A stretch of DNA of 58,730 nucleotides from the NCBI GenBank assembly GCA_030527105.1, contig JAUNBK010000014.1, forward strand, positions 1 through 58,730. The letters are read 5' to 3'. Source of the DNA: Planctomycetia bacterium (GTDB lineage: Bacteria; Planctomycetota; Planctomycetia; Pirellulales; Thermoguttaceae). The notes under the pieces are model-generated. The model saw nothing but the letters and a program-made list of their open reading frames with translations. It was not told the DNA's origin and searched no databases. Of the stretch, positions 36,471 through 45,677 are shown in pieces; the stretch's first letter is position 1, and each line of letters starts with the position of its first letter. A program made the position numbers and the translations under genes.

Positions 36471-36518
36471 GGGTGGCAAGGGCGAAATTTCAAACAAACG
36501 CCTCTAATCATCGTGCTT

Positions 36519-36626
36519 TATACTCGTTTTTCTTTAAAATTCCCGTTTTATGCGACGCTTCGCGAGCCGTGGTGCGTAGCTCCGACGGCGGACGGAACCG
36601 GAAATTTCAACGCGAAGTATTATATA
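36519..36626 (+). repeat. Dispersed ~106-bp repeat, copy A
   Basis: Full length from TATACTCG to TATTATATAA, with GCGACGCTTCGCGAGCCGTG and GGAAATTTCAACGCGAAG. Confidence 0.88.
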
Positions 36627-36735
36627 ATCTCCTCAACAAACACAAGATTATACACGAAGTTGGCACTTGAGCAAGGCTCTTTTGAGAAAAAAAGGGGAGA
36701 AAGAGTATTTTTTCTGAGAGTTAGAGCAAGTCCAA

Positions 36736-36752
36736 TCCCCTAAAAGAGGGGA
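36736..36752 (-). terminator. Possible terminator of the large adhesin
   Basis: TCCCC (36736-36740) and GGGGA (36748-36752) with a 7-nt loop, extended by CCA/TGG. It lies 128 nt past the adhesin stop; no strong T-run adjoins it. Confidence 0.35.
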
Positions 36753-36879
36753 CTGGAAGAAAAACGGGGGGCAGAAGTGCTTCAACCGGAACCAGCGACC
36801 GCGCGAACTCTCGCCCACGCTGCGCATTTTTTCGAATTGTGCCGCTAAATTTTGATGCCCCCCACGCTCAATCACGAAT

Positions 36880-39800
36880 TCACGCTTGAGTCGCCATCTT
36901 TTTCGATCGGTGCCTCAAGCCGACAAGTCCCACGCCGAGAAGCAAAAGCAACCACGTCGAAGGCTCCGGGATGCTCGCTTCGTTGCCGAACGTTACGTAA
37001 AAACCGTTGGCGTCCGAATAAACGTACCCATACAGGCTGGGATTCGTGAAAAGAACGTCCATATCCTGCCAAAAATTCTCTGGCAAGTCGGTTGTCGACT
37101 CGCTCAAGTCGAAAAGCGTGAGCGTCGTGACCATGCTGGTTGGGTCGCCCGTGAAATTGAACACCAAGTCCGAATTCTCTACGCTAACATCGCCCGACAC
37201 TTTGAGCCAGACGAAATTCTCCGCGCCCTCCAAGCCCGTGAGGTCCACTTCGAGCGTCGAATCAACAATCGTCAAATCCCCATCAAGCGCAGCAAGTCCG
37301 TACGCTTCGCCCATCTGGTACGTGGAATTGCTAATCGTCAGTCCGCCAAAGGCACTCTCGCTATTGCTCAAACGGAATCTTCCATCCGCAAGCGAGAGCG
37401 CACCCGCACCGGTTATTTTCCCGTTGAAATGCATCTCTCGATTGTTCTGCGACCGAAACATGACGTCATCATTGAGTGTCAGTTCGTTGCTAAAGGTGAG
37501 AGCGGGAAGAATAGAGTAGTCGGTATACAACGACGAACCCGCTAAGTAGTTGTTATCGTCAAAATCCAAGTGAACGTAGGACGAATCCATCGTCGCACTG
37601 GTGATCGACGCACCCACACCAACACCGGTCGGCATCGTGTTGCCAGAAGTGGCTGCGACGGGTCCCGCCCCACCGTTGCCGTTGTAGACGCGAAGCTCAA
37701 TTTCGTACAGATGCCCCGCCACGAAGTCGTAAGACCCCGAGGTGTGAGTGGCCCATGCGTCATTGTTGAGCACCTCCGCTATCGAATCATTCGTCAAATC
37801 CGTGATTTTGAGATATACCGCATCATCATACGCTTCGCCAAAGTACATGGTGAAACTTTCGTCCGTCGTAAGTCGTGAGGAAAAATAAGCACGAGTCGTA
37901 TATTCCCCCGGTGATTTACGGGTATACTCTGCCTCTTTTTTGAGCGTCAAGTCACTCGGAACTGTCGTCTTGTCGATTCCCGTTGCGGCAATGGTTCCTT
38001 CCATCCAACCGAGTGGCGACGAGGAGGAATCCAAAACAACTTCCGTCGCCGAATCAAAGACGACCGCGCCAGTTCCAAAAGCCGTATCTTGGGCAATCGT
38101 AACCTCTTTTGCGTTGATGGTTGTTCCACCCGCGTAGGAATTCTCCCCCTTGAGCGAGACGTATCCGCCCTGCGCATCCAGAACGAGCGCTCCTTTGCCA
38201 GAGATATCACCATCCGCGTAAATGTCTCCCCGCCCTAACGGTTGAAGCGTCAGCGTTTTCCCGTCTGCAATCGAAATGTTGGAGGAGACGTGCAGCGGCG
38301 CAATGGACTCCAACGTCGTGATCCCGGCAAGACAACCATTCGCGTCGATTGCTGGCGTCGAATATTCGCTGAGAGTCTCAAGCGTTGCGTTAGCGCCTTC
38401 TTTGACCCCTATTCCAAGTGTGTTGCCAGAATAACTGGGACCAACCCCTCCGACTCCCTGTCCTACGCGGACTTCGACGAAATACCGCTGTCCCTCCGCC
38501 AGCGAGACTTCTCCAACCACAACATCTCCCCACACGCCGCTTGAATGATCAAGCAGAAGGGTTCCCGTGTCGCCGGAGCCGCTTTGAATTACGTTAGTTT
38601 TTGTGCCGAGTGATCCATCTTCGTTGACGGGCGTGACCCATACGTAACCATGATCGTCGAAGTTTTTCATAAACGATAAATCCGTGTCGGCGGTCGCTAT
38701 GAAATATCCCGAGAACGACATCGTCGTATTGTTGGGAAAAACACTTGTGCTAGTGGTATTCACTTCGTCCATGTTCGCCTGCCATTCGGTAGGATTGGCG
38801 GCAGAACTTATGTCGTTACCATTCCCGGCGAACGTCGTTTTTCCCCACGCCGCCTGGTAGGCTGAATTAATCGTGGTGTCGTCAGAAATCGCCAAGGTTC
38901 CGTCTCCCGCAACTTCGAAAGAGTGCGTCCCTCCCGCAATGCTCAACGTCGCACCGGTACCAATGTTAAACGTCCCAGAGACGTCGGTGGCGCTTAACAC
39001 ACCCCCCGCCGTGGAGCTGATAATCGTCGCCTTATTCCCGCCGCCAACAAGCGCTGCAACCTCTTGCGAGTAGCCTGCCAGGTCGAGCGTACCACCACGG
39101 TAGGTGGAACCAATCTCGATCGTCGTGGTGGTTGGAAGCACATTGTTTGCTCCAAGATTCAACTGCGCAGAGGCTGAATTGTTCGCCCAACAACCATTCG
39201 TGGAACCGACGACCGTCTTGCCCGTATACGTTTTTTGACTCCCCGAAAGCGTCACGGCAGAACCGTCGTACGCAACTTGCAGTTCTCCCGAGCCACTGAT
39301 GCCGCCAGAAAGATTCAACGTCGCGGAACTCCGCATTCTCAACAATAAATCCCCAGTATAAGTTATATCGTTCGAAAGCGAGTAAGCGATTCCGGTGGTT
39401 GCCCCGAATGCCTGCAATTGCACGTTGTTGAGCGTGATATCGCCCGTACCGAGGTAGTCCGTCGTGCCGTCCGTGGCGTTGCGATTGTAGAACTGAAGGA
39501 CACCGTTGCTCACCTCGGTTCCGCCAGAGTGGAACTGCTTCGTGTCGATGATCTTCTCTCCGGTGGTGTCCGTATCGCCAGTTTTCCACACAAGTTTGAT
39601 CTTGTTGCTGGTTGCGTCTGTGTTTCCAAGTCGCACACTGAGCGTGCTCGCCGTCGTGAGGGTCAGCGTGGAGAGCGTTTCGCTCGTGTTGAGGAGGGCG
39701 GATTCAAAATCGTTACTGTCCCCATATGTATCCGTAACGGACGTGAACGAGATAGAGTTTCCGTTGAGATCAAGCCTCGCCCCGCCAAAATAAAGCGCCG

Positions 39801-42800
39801 TTTCCGTATGCGAGAGGGCTGCCCCCTCGGAGAATCGCAGCGTTGCATACGTCGTTGTGTCGTTGAGCGTGACTTGATTCGTCGTAAGGGTCCACGTCCC
39901 CGAGCCGCTCAACCCACCCGCCGTCGTTGAAATCCCCAAGCTAAGAGTCGTCGTTCCATCTTCCGACACATCAATATTGGGTATGTAAGCAACCTGACCG
40001 AAAGCCACTCCGCACGACAGCAACGTGAAAATCGTTGCGCCGGCAAAAAAACGAGCCGCAACGCCTCTGCTTCGTTTCCACCCACTCCTGCTGAGGAACG
40101 TCACTCCCGCGAAGCCCGTCAAAAGGAGAAGCCAAGTCGACGGTTCCGGCACACTTGCAGCGTCAACATGCAGCTGGAAAAGATTCCCCTCCGCATTCCA
40201 CGCGCCATAGAGGAATGTCGAGGAAGGCAGTTCAATTCCCGCCGCCAGATCTATGTTGAGAATGTCCGCCGACCCGGTCGTGTAGGTGGTGTTTTCCAAC
40301 TCGATAAGCGTGAGAGGATTATCCATGAGCCAGTCCACATCGAACACACTCTCAGCAAGCAGCGTGAACGACGCGCCGGGATCCAAATATCCGTCACCAG
40401 AAATCTTGATCGTGTTGGCGGCGTAGGTTCCATCGTCGTTGCTGCTAATGAGAATATTTTGATTGCCGTAAAGTTCGTAATCTCCCGCGAAGGAGAAATC
40501 GCGTGCGTCGATACTGGCGTCAGCAGCAATCGTCAGCTTTTTCGCCCGCGTCTCGCTCTTAACTCCAAGGCTGGCGCCCTCCACGCGCAGCGTTCCTTCC
40601 TCGACAATCGTGCTTCCCCAGAAGTTATTCGCCGTGTTCGCAATGCGCAACGTGCCCGCGCCAGTCTTCTTGATGCCAAGCCCCTCAAGACCAGTATGGT
40701 CAACCATTTGACTCTGGATATCCAAATCGTACGTCGCGCCAGTGTCGCCAACGTTGAGCGTCCAGTAGTCCAAATTCGCGTTCGCGACGAGCATGAATTG
40801 GGAAGCATTAATAACGGAACCTGTCCCCGTCCCGCCGACGTTGAGAACTGGCAGAGATGTGTACCCGCCGCGAAGTTGGTTGGTTCCCGAAATATCAGCA
40901 CCGTCGTTGAGCGTAAGATTATTCGCATAGGTGTTGGCATTCACCACCAATTCGGCATCTTCTCCGCTCAGTGTAACGAGCGTATTGTTGATACCCCAGC
41001 TCTTGGTAATCTCAAGCTTCGCGCCGTTAGAAACCTCAATCGGGGGTTTCGTAAAATACCCTGCGCTATTCGCCGCAAGCCCATCTGCATTGATGACGAG
41101 CGTTCCCTCGGCAACGAGAATCTTTCCCGCAATGTCTCCGTTTCCGCCCAAGTGCGTCAGAGTCAACGTCCCGGCACCGGTTTTCTTAACGTCCAACCCT
41201 GCATACGTTCCATCATAATCCGCAAATACCCCACTCATTTGGAGCACCGCACCCTGCGCGACGTTCATCTCATAAAATCCTTCAACGTCGCCTTCAACCA
41301 GACGAATGTTCGCTTGAATAGTGGAAGTCCCAGCCGTCGCGGAGATTTTGGCGCTAACTTCCCCCGAAGGAGTGCCGACGCGGAAAGAGTTTGTATCTGT
41401 GCTGCCTCGGGAATTCTCCGCCGTGATTTTGCCCCCGTTGCTGATAGTAATATTGTTTTGATAATTTTGAGGAGCCGAATAATGCACCGTCCCGCCGTTG
41501 ATAGTGAGGAGTGAACCTGGCGAGGTAGAGTAATCACATGCAAACTCAAGCGTTGCGCCGGAATTCACGGTCATGGGCGTGTTCCCAAAGTACCGTCCGC
41601 TCGGATCTGCAGCAGAAGAGCCAGACAAGACCAACTTGCCAGCATTCACCGTGAGGGAGCCGACCGCGCCGCCATTGCCACCGTCGCGATTGAACGTGAG
41701 CGTACCACTCCCCGCCTTCACAAGGTGGAGATCCGCCGAAGGTGTGAAAACACCAGCAAAAGTTTCCGAGATCGTCGAGTCCGTTATTCCCGACCCAATC
41801 GTAAGCGTGGCGCTTCCCGTGCCAGTGCGCGTGACGGTTCCGGTCCCAGCAAGTGAACGAACGGAATAGGCGGCACCATCCGCAGATCCTTCAAGCTCCA
41901 TCAGCCCATTCGTCTGAAGGTCGACCGTCCCGTTGACAACGGAGGCAGGCGAGAAGGAAACCTTCGCATCCGCTGCCAGCTTGAGCGTTCCCGAGAAGTT
42001 CGTCCCACTGCTAAACAGGGCAGCCCCATTCAATGTAAGCTCTCCAGAACCCGATATCCCTGCAAATGATGTATATCCCCCCCCCCCCGTAGTTTGAAGG
42101 GTTCCCCCCGCCGCACCCACGGCGTTGCGCACAGAACTCCCCGCCGCCACGGACGAAAGAAGCGTCGCACCCGTGCCAACTGCAACCGTACCAGTGCCAA
42201 GCGCGTTCACGTTTGTGAATTCCAACACGCCCGCATTGAGTTGGATTCCGCCCGTCCAACTGCTGGCATTATTTGAGAGCCGCATGGTTCCTAAGCCATT
42301 CTTGACGACAACGGTTCCAGCAAGACCGCTGTCGTGGTCATAAATCTGCCCGGACATGTCGAGGTCAATGTCGCTCGTGGTGTCGCCCACGTTGAACTCC
42401 ATGGTGTTGTCGTTGCTCATATTTACGAGGCACAGACGCGCGGTGATAGTGGAACCTGTATCGCCCGACACGACGACGGTTCCCTGAGACCGCCAGTACC
42501 TGTCAGTGTTCGGCATCTCCTGAACCAGAGCGCCGTTTTGGAGCGTGACGAGGTCCGAATAATTCTGTTGATTGAACGTGAGAGTTCCCCCATTCAGGAA
42601 GATATTCGTGCTGCGATTGATGTTCGCACGATGGTTGATTTGAATCGCCGCACCGTCGTTCACTGTAATTTGCGACAACTTGGAGAAATATCCTTCGGAA
42701 GCCACGCCCCATTCGAAAGCTCCGCCTTCGAAAACGAGCGTGCCGGATTCGACAACGAGAGAATTGATCGTTTGTCCATTTCCCCCGCTTCTGTTGAGGG

Positions 42801-42960
42801 TGAAAGTACCATCTCCCCGCTTAACTAAATCGGTATCCGTGGCGTACTGCTCGTTTGAAGAAGTGACACTCTCATCCGTCCCAATAACAACCTCCGCCGC
42901 CACGAGGCACTGAGCACTCATCAAAAACAAAGCGACGATAAAACTGACGTAATATTTCAT
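36880..42960 (-). CDS. Giant beta-repeat surface protein with two PEP-CTERM signals (apparent fusion)
   Basis: 2026 residues from the ATG at 42960 (AAGGG 7 nt upstream). The signal peptide is KYYVSFIVALFLMSAQCLVAA. The first half (about 30-930) is autotransporter-associated beta repeats: LVKRGDGTFTLNRSGGNGQ, VVKNGLGTMRLSNNASSWTG, LVKAGSGTLTFNRDGGNGG, IKKTGAGTLRIANTANNFWG. At about 936 comes a complete PEP-CTERM signal (VPEPSTWLLLLTGFAGVTF, then SGWKRSR). It is followed at once by a second signal-peptide-like segment (VAARFFAGATIFTLLSCGVAFGQ). The second half repeats the design, with two PA14-like regions (FSGYFIATADTDLSFMKNFD; AYFSSRLTTDESFTMYFGEA), and ends in IPEPSTWLLLLLGVGLVGLRHRSKK. Its G12 tract is in frame. 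Confidence 0.9.
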   Translation of the reverse strand: MKYYVSFIVALFLMSAQCLVAAEVVIGTDESVTSSNEQYATDTDLVKRGDGTFTLNRSGGNGQTINSLVVESGTLVFEGGAFEWGVASEGYFSKLSQITVNDGAAIQINHRANINRSTNIFLNGGTLTFNQQNYSDLVTLQNGALVQEMPNTDRYWRSQGTVVVSGDTGSTITARLCLVNMSNDNTMEFNVGDTTSDIDLDMSGQIYDHDSGLAGTVVVKNGLGTMRLSNNASSWTGGIQLNAGVLEFTNVNALGTGTVAVGTGATLLSSVAAGSSVRNAVGAAGGTLQTTGGGGYTSFAGISGSGELTLNGAALFSSGTNFSGTLKLAADAKVSFSPASVVNGTVDLQTNGLMELEGSADGAAYSVRSLAGTGTVTRTGTGSATLTIGSGITDSTISETFAGVFTPSADLHLVKAGSGTLTFNRDGGNGGAVGSLTVNAGKLVLSGSSAADPSGRYFGNTPMTVNSGATLEFACDYSTSPGSLLTINGGTVHYSAPQNYQNNITISNGGKITAENSRGSTDTNSFRVGTPSGEVSAKISATAGTSTIQANIRLVEGDVEGFYEMNVAQGAVLQMSGVFADYDGTYAGLDVKKTGAGTLTLTHLGGNGDIAGKILVAEGTLVINADGLAANSAGYFTKPPIEVSNGAKLEITKSWGINNTLVTLSGEDAELVVNANTYANNLTLNDGADISGTNQLRGGYTSLPVLNVGGTGTGSVINASQFMLVANANLDYWTLNVGDTGATYDLDIQSQMVDHTGLEGLGIKKTGAGTLRIANTANNFWGSTIVEEGTLRVEGASLGVKSETRAKKLTIAADASIDARDFSFAGDYELYGNQNILISSNDDGTYAANTIKISGDGYLDPGASFTLLAESVFDVDWLMDNPLTLIELENTTYTTGSADILNIDLAAGIELPSSTFLYGAWNAEGNLFQLHVDAASVPEPSTWLLLLTGFAGVTFLSRSGWKRSRGVAARFFAGATIFTLLSCGVAFGQVAYIPNIDVSEDGTTTLSLGISTTAGGLSGSGTWTLTTNQVTLNDTTTYATLRFSEGAALSHTETALYFGGARLDLNGNSISFTSVTDTYGDSNDFESALLNTSETLSTLTLTTASTLSVRLGNTDATSNKIKLVWKTGDTDTTGEKIIDTKQFHSGGTEVSNGVLQFYNRNATDGTTDYLGTGDITLNNVQLQAFGATTGIAYSLSNDITYTGDLLLRMRSSATLNLSGGISGSGELQVAYDGSAVTLSGSQKTYTGKTVVGSTNGCWANNSASAQLNLGANNVLPTTTTIEIGSTYRGGTLDLAGYSQEVAALVGGGNKATIISSTAGGVLSATDVSGTFNIGTGATLSIAGGTHSFEVAGDGTLAISDDTTINSAYQAAWGKTTFAGNGNDISSAANPTEWQANMDEVNTTSTSVFPNNTTMSFSGYFIATADTDLSFMKNFDDHGYVWVTPVNEDGSLGTKTNVIQSGSGDTGTLLLDHSSGVWGDVVVGEVSLAEGQRYFVEVRVGQGVGGVGPSYSGNTLGIGVKEGANATLETLSEYSTPAIDANGCLAGITTLESIAPLHVSSNISIADGKTLTLQPLGRGDIYADGDISGKGALVLDAQGGYVSLKGENSYAGGTTINAKEVTIAQDTAFGTGAVVFDSATEVVLDSSSSPLGWMEGTIAATGIDKTTVPSDLTLKKEAEYTRKSPGEYTTRAYFSSRLTTDESFTMYFGEAYDDAVYLKITDLTNDSIAEVLNNDAWATHTSGSYDFVAGHLYEIELRVYNGNGGAGPVAATSGNTMPTGVGVGASITSATMDSSYVHLDFDDNNYLAGSSLYTDYSILPALTFSNELTLNDDVMFRSQNNREMHFNGKITGAGALSLADGRFRLSNSESAFGGLTISNSTYQMGEAYGLAALDGDLTIVDSTLEVDLTGLEGAENFVWLKVSGDVSVENSDLVFNFTGDPTSMVTTLTLFDLSESTTDLPENFWQDMDVLFTNPSLYGYVYSDANGFYVTFGNEASIPEPSTWLLLLLGVGLVGLRHRSKKMATQA
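42077..42088 (-). repeat. Homopolymer G12 tract (C12 on plus strand) inside the giant adhesin
   Basis: Twelve consecutive G on the coding strand at about residue 291-294 (TTGGGGYTS). The length is in frame; loss or gain of one base would truncate the protein soon after. Confidence 0.9.
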
Positions 42961-43414
42961 AAATAAACCCTTGTGCAAAGAATCCAATTCACTCTTAGTG
43001 ACACACCCAATGCACCCTATTTTACACCGTCTCCGAGAAATGTCAAGAAAAAAACATTGGAAAATTGGAAATTTTGCAAAAATTTGGGAAAAAATGGATA
43101 TTCTCCATTTTGAGTGCGATCAAAAGAGTTGGTGTTTGAGATTCGTCGGAGCCGTGAACGAAGAGCGCAGCCCGTGAGGAACTCCATTTTTCCCCCAATT
43201 TTAGAACAACTCGCCGAGTTAAGCTAAATATCTTGAGGAGATTTTGCCGATAATAGTAGTGTTGCAGATCGCATAAGGCGTCACTTTTGCGCAGTCTGTA
43301 GAACGTTAATATTATAGGTCGAAGTTTCAGGAGAGAAAGACCGATCCTATTGTGTGTGGTCGTCGTGAACATTTAGGTGGTCTTTGTTTCTCAATTTGAT
43401 ATTTGGAGTACGCG
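42961..43414. other. Divergent intergenic region before adhesin and 72-aa gene
   Basis: The left side carries the adhesin promoter. A 15-nt string GAGCCGTGAACGAAG at 43149-43163 recurs exactly at 58677-58691. I see no gene or named RNA in 43050-43400. Confidence 0.6.
43019..43046 (-). promoter_or_regulatory. Sigma70-type promoter of the giant adhesin
   Basis: On the minus strand TTGACA (43046-43041), a 16-nt spacer and TAAAAT (43024-43019), 59 nt before the ATG. Confidence 0.75.
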
Positions 43415-43633
43415 GTGAATCAGGAAGTGTATATTTTGGCGCTGACGAAGGGGACGGAGCGGTATGTTTTCATGTACAATGATGAAACCCGATCGGAGAC
43501 GTTTCGAACGTTTGCACGATTCGCGACGAATCCCGAATTGAGTTTCACGTGGTACGATGCTGCCGTTTTGAGTCAAAAAATCCGTCGTGATGATTCCTCA
43601 ACCGTCGTAAATATCAACACGCTCGACTTCTAA
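43415..43633 (+). CDS. Small conserved-looking protein (72 aa) upstream of xer
   Basis: I chose the GTG at 43415 because GGAG lies 6 nt upstream; a TTG at 43403 in frame precedes that site. The product is soluble: NQEVYILALTKGTERYVFMYND, ETFRTFARFATNPELSFTWY, then DAAVLSQKIRR. I do not recognise a domain. It ends 7 nt before the Xer recombinase start, so the two are probably cotranscribed. Confidence 0.65.
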   Translation: MNQEVYILALTKGTERYVFMYNDETRSETFRTFARFATNPELSFTWYDAAVLSQKIRRDDSSTVVNINTLDF

Positions 43634-43640
43634 TCTTCCG

Positions 43641-44576
43641 ATGAGAACCACCACAGCACGCTTCCTCCAGTACCTCGTGTCGGAGAGGAACGCGTCGGAG
43701 TACACCGTCAAAAGCTATCGCGAGGATTTGACGTCACTTATCGAATACCTTCTCAAGCTGCGAGGGAGATGCCCGGCACCGGAGGAAGTGACGATTCCCG
43801 AACTGCGTTCGTACGTCGCAGCTCTTCACGAGGCGGAATATCTCCCGTCCACGATTTCTCGCCACCTCGCGACGCTCAGGGGCTTTTTTCGTTTTTGCCA
43901 GCGCGAAGGTACGATCGAGAATAATCCCGCGAAAGTCTTAAGGAACCCGCGAGGTGGGCGTCCGCTCCCGCATTTTCTCACGACGGAAGATATGGACGTC
44001 CTCCTTCACGCCCCGCCGATCGACACGCCTATGGGCTTGCGAGACCGCGCCATTTTCGAAGTCACGTACTCTGGTGGGCTGCGCGTGAGCGAAGTGGTCG
44101 GACTTTCCGACGAGGATGTCGATTTTGAGGAAGGAGTCATGGTCATTCGCGGCAAAGGAAAGAAGGAGCGCCTCGCTCTTTTAGGTCCCTACGCCGCCCA
44201 AGCGCTCCAAGAGTGGCTCCGCGTCCGCATTCTCCATCCTTCGTTCCAAAAGGCGCCTGCCGTCCCCGTTTTCACGAACAAATTCGGCACCAGACTCACG
44301 ACGAGGAGTGTCGGAAGGATGCTCGAAAAGTACCTCAAGCAGACGGGCTTGGACTCCAGAACCTCCCCGCACACGCTTCGACACAGCTTCGCGACACACC
44401 TGCTCGACCGTGGAGCCGACATACGAAGCGTGCAGGAGCTGCTCGGGCACAAAAGCCTCGAAACGACGCAGATCTATACGCACTTGACGACCGCCAAGCT
44501 GCTCGAAGTTTATCAACGCGCACACCCACGCGCGGGATTAAGAGAAACCACCATTCAAAAGGAAAAAACGCCGTGA
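43641..44576 (+). CDS. xerC: Site-specific tyrosine recombinase, XerC/XerD type
   Basis: 311 residues. Xer recombinases resolve chromosome dimers at dif during division. An N-terminal SAM-like core-binding domain (ASEYTVKSYREDLTSLIEYL, then STISRHLATLRGFFRFC) precedes the catalytic domain. Catalytic residues are present: Arg in SGGLRVSEV (about 148), Lys in GKGKKER, HxxR in HTLRHSFATHLL (about 246-249), His in LLGH and nucleophile Tyr in QIYTH (about 279). Length and solitary housekeeping context favour Xer rather than a phage or integron integrase. I cannot separate XerC from XerD. Its TGA overlaps the GTG start of the next gene (GTGA). Confidence 0.9.
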   Translation: MRTTTARFLQYLVSERNASEYTVKSYREDLTSLIEYLLKLRGRCPAPEEVTIPELRSYVAALHEAEYLPSTISRHLATLRGFFRFCQREGTIENNPAKVLRNPRGGRPLPHFLTTEDMDVLLHAPPIDTPMGLRDRAIFEVTYSGGLRVSEVVGLSDEDVDFEEGVMVIRGKGKKERLALLGPYAAQALQEWLRVRILHPSFQKAPAVPVFTNKFGTRLTTRSVGRMLEKYLKQTGLDSRTSPHTLRHSFATHLLDRGADIRSVQELLGHKSLETTQIYTHLTTAKLLEVYQRAHPRAGLRETTIQKEKTP

Positions 44577-45361
44577 AAATTCAAGATATTTGTCGCTTTA
44601 TGGAATCGTTCGCGCCCACCGCTCTCAGCGAGTCTTGGGACAACGTGGGATTATTGTGTGGCGACCGATCGGCTCCATGCTCGCGCGTCATGACGTGTCT
44701 CACCGTGACGCCCGAGAGCGCAAACGAAGCGGTCGAGCGCGGCGCGCAACTAATCGTCTCGCACCATCCGATCCCATTTCGCCCGATGAAATCTTTGACC
44801 GAAGACGAAACGGTCGGGCACCTCCTCCGGACGCTCATTCGTGCAGACGTCGCGATTTATTCCCCCCACACTTCGTTCGACTCCGCGACGCGCGGCATCA
44901 ATCAACAAATTGCCGAGGCGCTTGGTTTGTCGAGCATTCTCCCCTTCGTTCCACACCCCGAGGCGGACGGCGGCACCGGTCGATTCGGCGAGTTCCCACA
45001 ACCGATTGATTTGGGAACGTTTTTGTCTCGCGTCAAGACCCTTTTTCGTCTTCCATACGTCCAATACGTCGGGGCACCCAGCGCGTCCGTGCGGCGCGTA
45101 GGGATCGGCTGCGGCGCGGCAGGCGACTTTTTCAAACACGCGCTCCGGACGAAATGCGACGTTTTTCTCACGGGCGAGGCGAACTTCCACACGTGTCTTG
45201 AGTCGAAGGCGCGCAGCCTCCCACTCGTATTAATGACGCACTTTGCAGGAGAGCGTTTTGCGTGCGAAAACCTGGCGCAGATACTCAAGGAAGAACTGCC
45301 CGACCTGGAGTCCGTCTGGGCTTGCGAGAGCGAAGTGGAACCGATCGCGACGTTTTTTTGA
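44573..45361 (+). CDS. Nif3-like dinuclear metal centre protein (DUF34)
   Basis: 262 residues from a GTG start at 44573 that overlaps the xer stop as GTGA, with AAGGA 9 nt upstream. A much longer frame to 44213 exists, but its extra part is antisense-like nonsense within xer. The Nif3/YbgI/YqfO signature is clear: ESWDNVGLLCGD near the N-terminus, the metal-binding LIVSHHPIPFRPMKSL, VAIYSPHTSFD and the C-terminal THFAGERFACENLA. Members bind two metals; a role near GTP cyclohydrolase or tetrahydrofolate chemistry has been suggested, but the function is unsettled. Translationally coupled to xer. Confidence 0.9.
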   Translation: MKIQDICRFMESFAPTALSESWDNVGLLCGDRSAPCSRVMTCLTVTPESANEAVERGAQLIVSHHPIPFRPMKSLTEDETVGHLLRTLIRADVAIYSPHTSFDSATRGINQQIAEALGLSSILPFVPHPEADGGTGRFGEFPQPIDLGTFLSRVKTLFRLPYVQYVGAPSASVRRVGIGCGAAGDFFKHALRTKCDVFLTGEANFHTCLESKARSLPLVLMTHFAGERFACENLAQILKEELPDLESVWACESEVEPIATFF

Positions 45362-45381
45362 GTTGTTTAAACGGGCGCTGA

Positions 45382-45429
45382 GGGATTCTCCCAACCGTCC
45401 AGAGAATCCCCTTCCCAAAACTTTTTTCC
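45382..45429 (+). terminator. Terminator after the Nif3-like gene
   Basis: GGGATTCTC (45382-45390) and GAGAATCCC (45402-45410), a 9-bp perfect stem with an 11-nt loop and a T-run from 45423. Confidence 0.6.
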
Positions 45430-45466
45430 CCAAATGAGTGTCACCGCATTTAATGGCACCTTGTTG

Positions 45467-45573
45467 TATACTCGTCTTCCTTTAAAATTCCCACTCTGCG
45501 CAGCGTTTGGGGAGCCGGGGTGCGTAGTTCCAACGGCGGACGGCACCGGAAATTTTAACGAGAAGTATTATAA
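45467..45573 (+). repeat. Dispersed ~106-bp repeat, copy B
   Basis: Full length from TATACTCG to TATTATAA. It contains GGTGCGTAGTTCCAACGGCG and GGCACCGGAAATTTTAACGA. Confidence 0.88.
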
Positions 45574-45592
45574 AATTCCGCGCGTCACCCTC

Positions 45593-45621
45593 TTGACTCC
45601 CGTCTGGTGGTCTGCTATAAT
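45593..45621 (+). promoter_or_regulatory. Promoter of the SpoIIE-type phosphatase
   Basis: TTGACT at 45593-45598, a 17-nt spacer and TATAAT at 45616-45621. It begins 20 nt after repeat copy B. Confidence 0.7.
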
Positions 45622-45677
45622 GGTTCCACGTCAGTAAGTTGCTCAAATCTTTTAGTGGAGTCGCGATAAAAAAGAAA

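Larger units (their letters stand above)
36269..36879. other. Intergenic region between efflux operon and adhesin 3' end
   Basis: It contains the efflux promoter and leader, dispersed repeat copy A and a small hairpin near 36740. I see no credible gene. Confidence 0.65.

Noticed and set aside
44213..44572. 120-codon extension of the Nif3-like gene into xer
   Set aside because: Overlaps xer in another frame; the GTG at 44573 with the GTGA overlap fits the family length.
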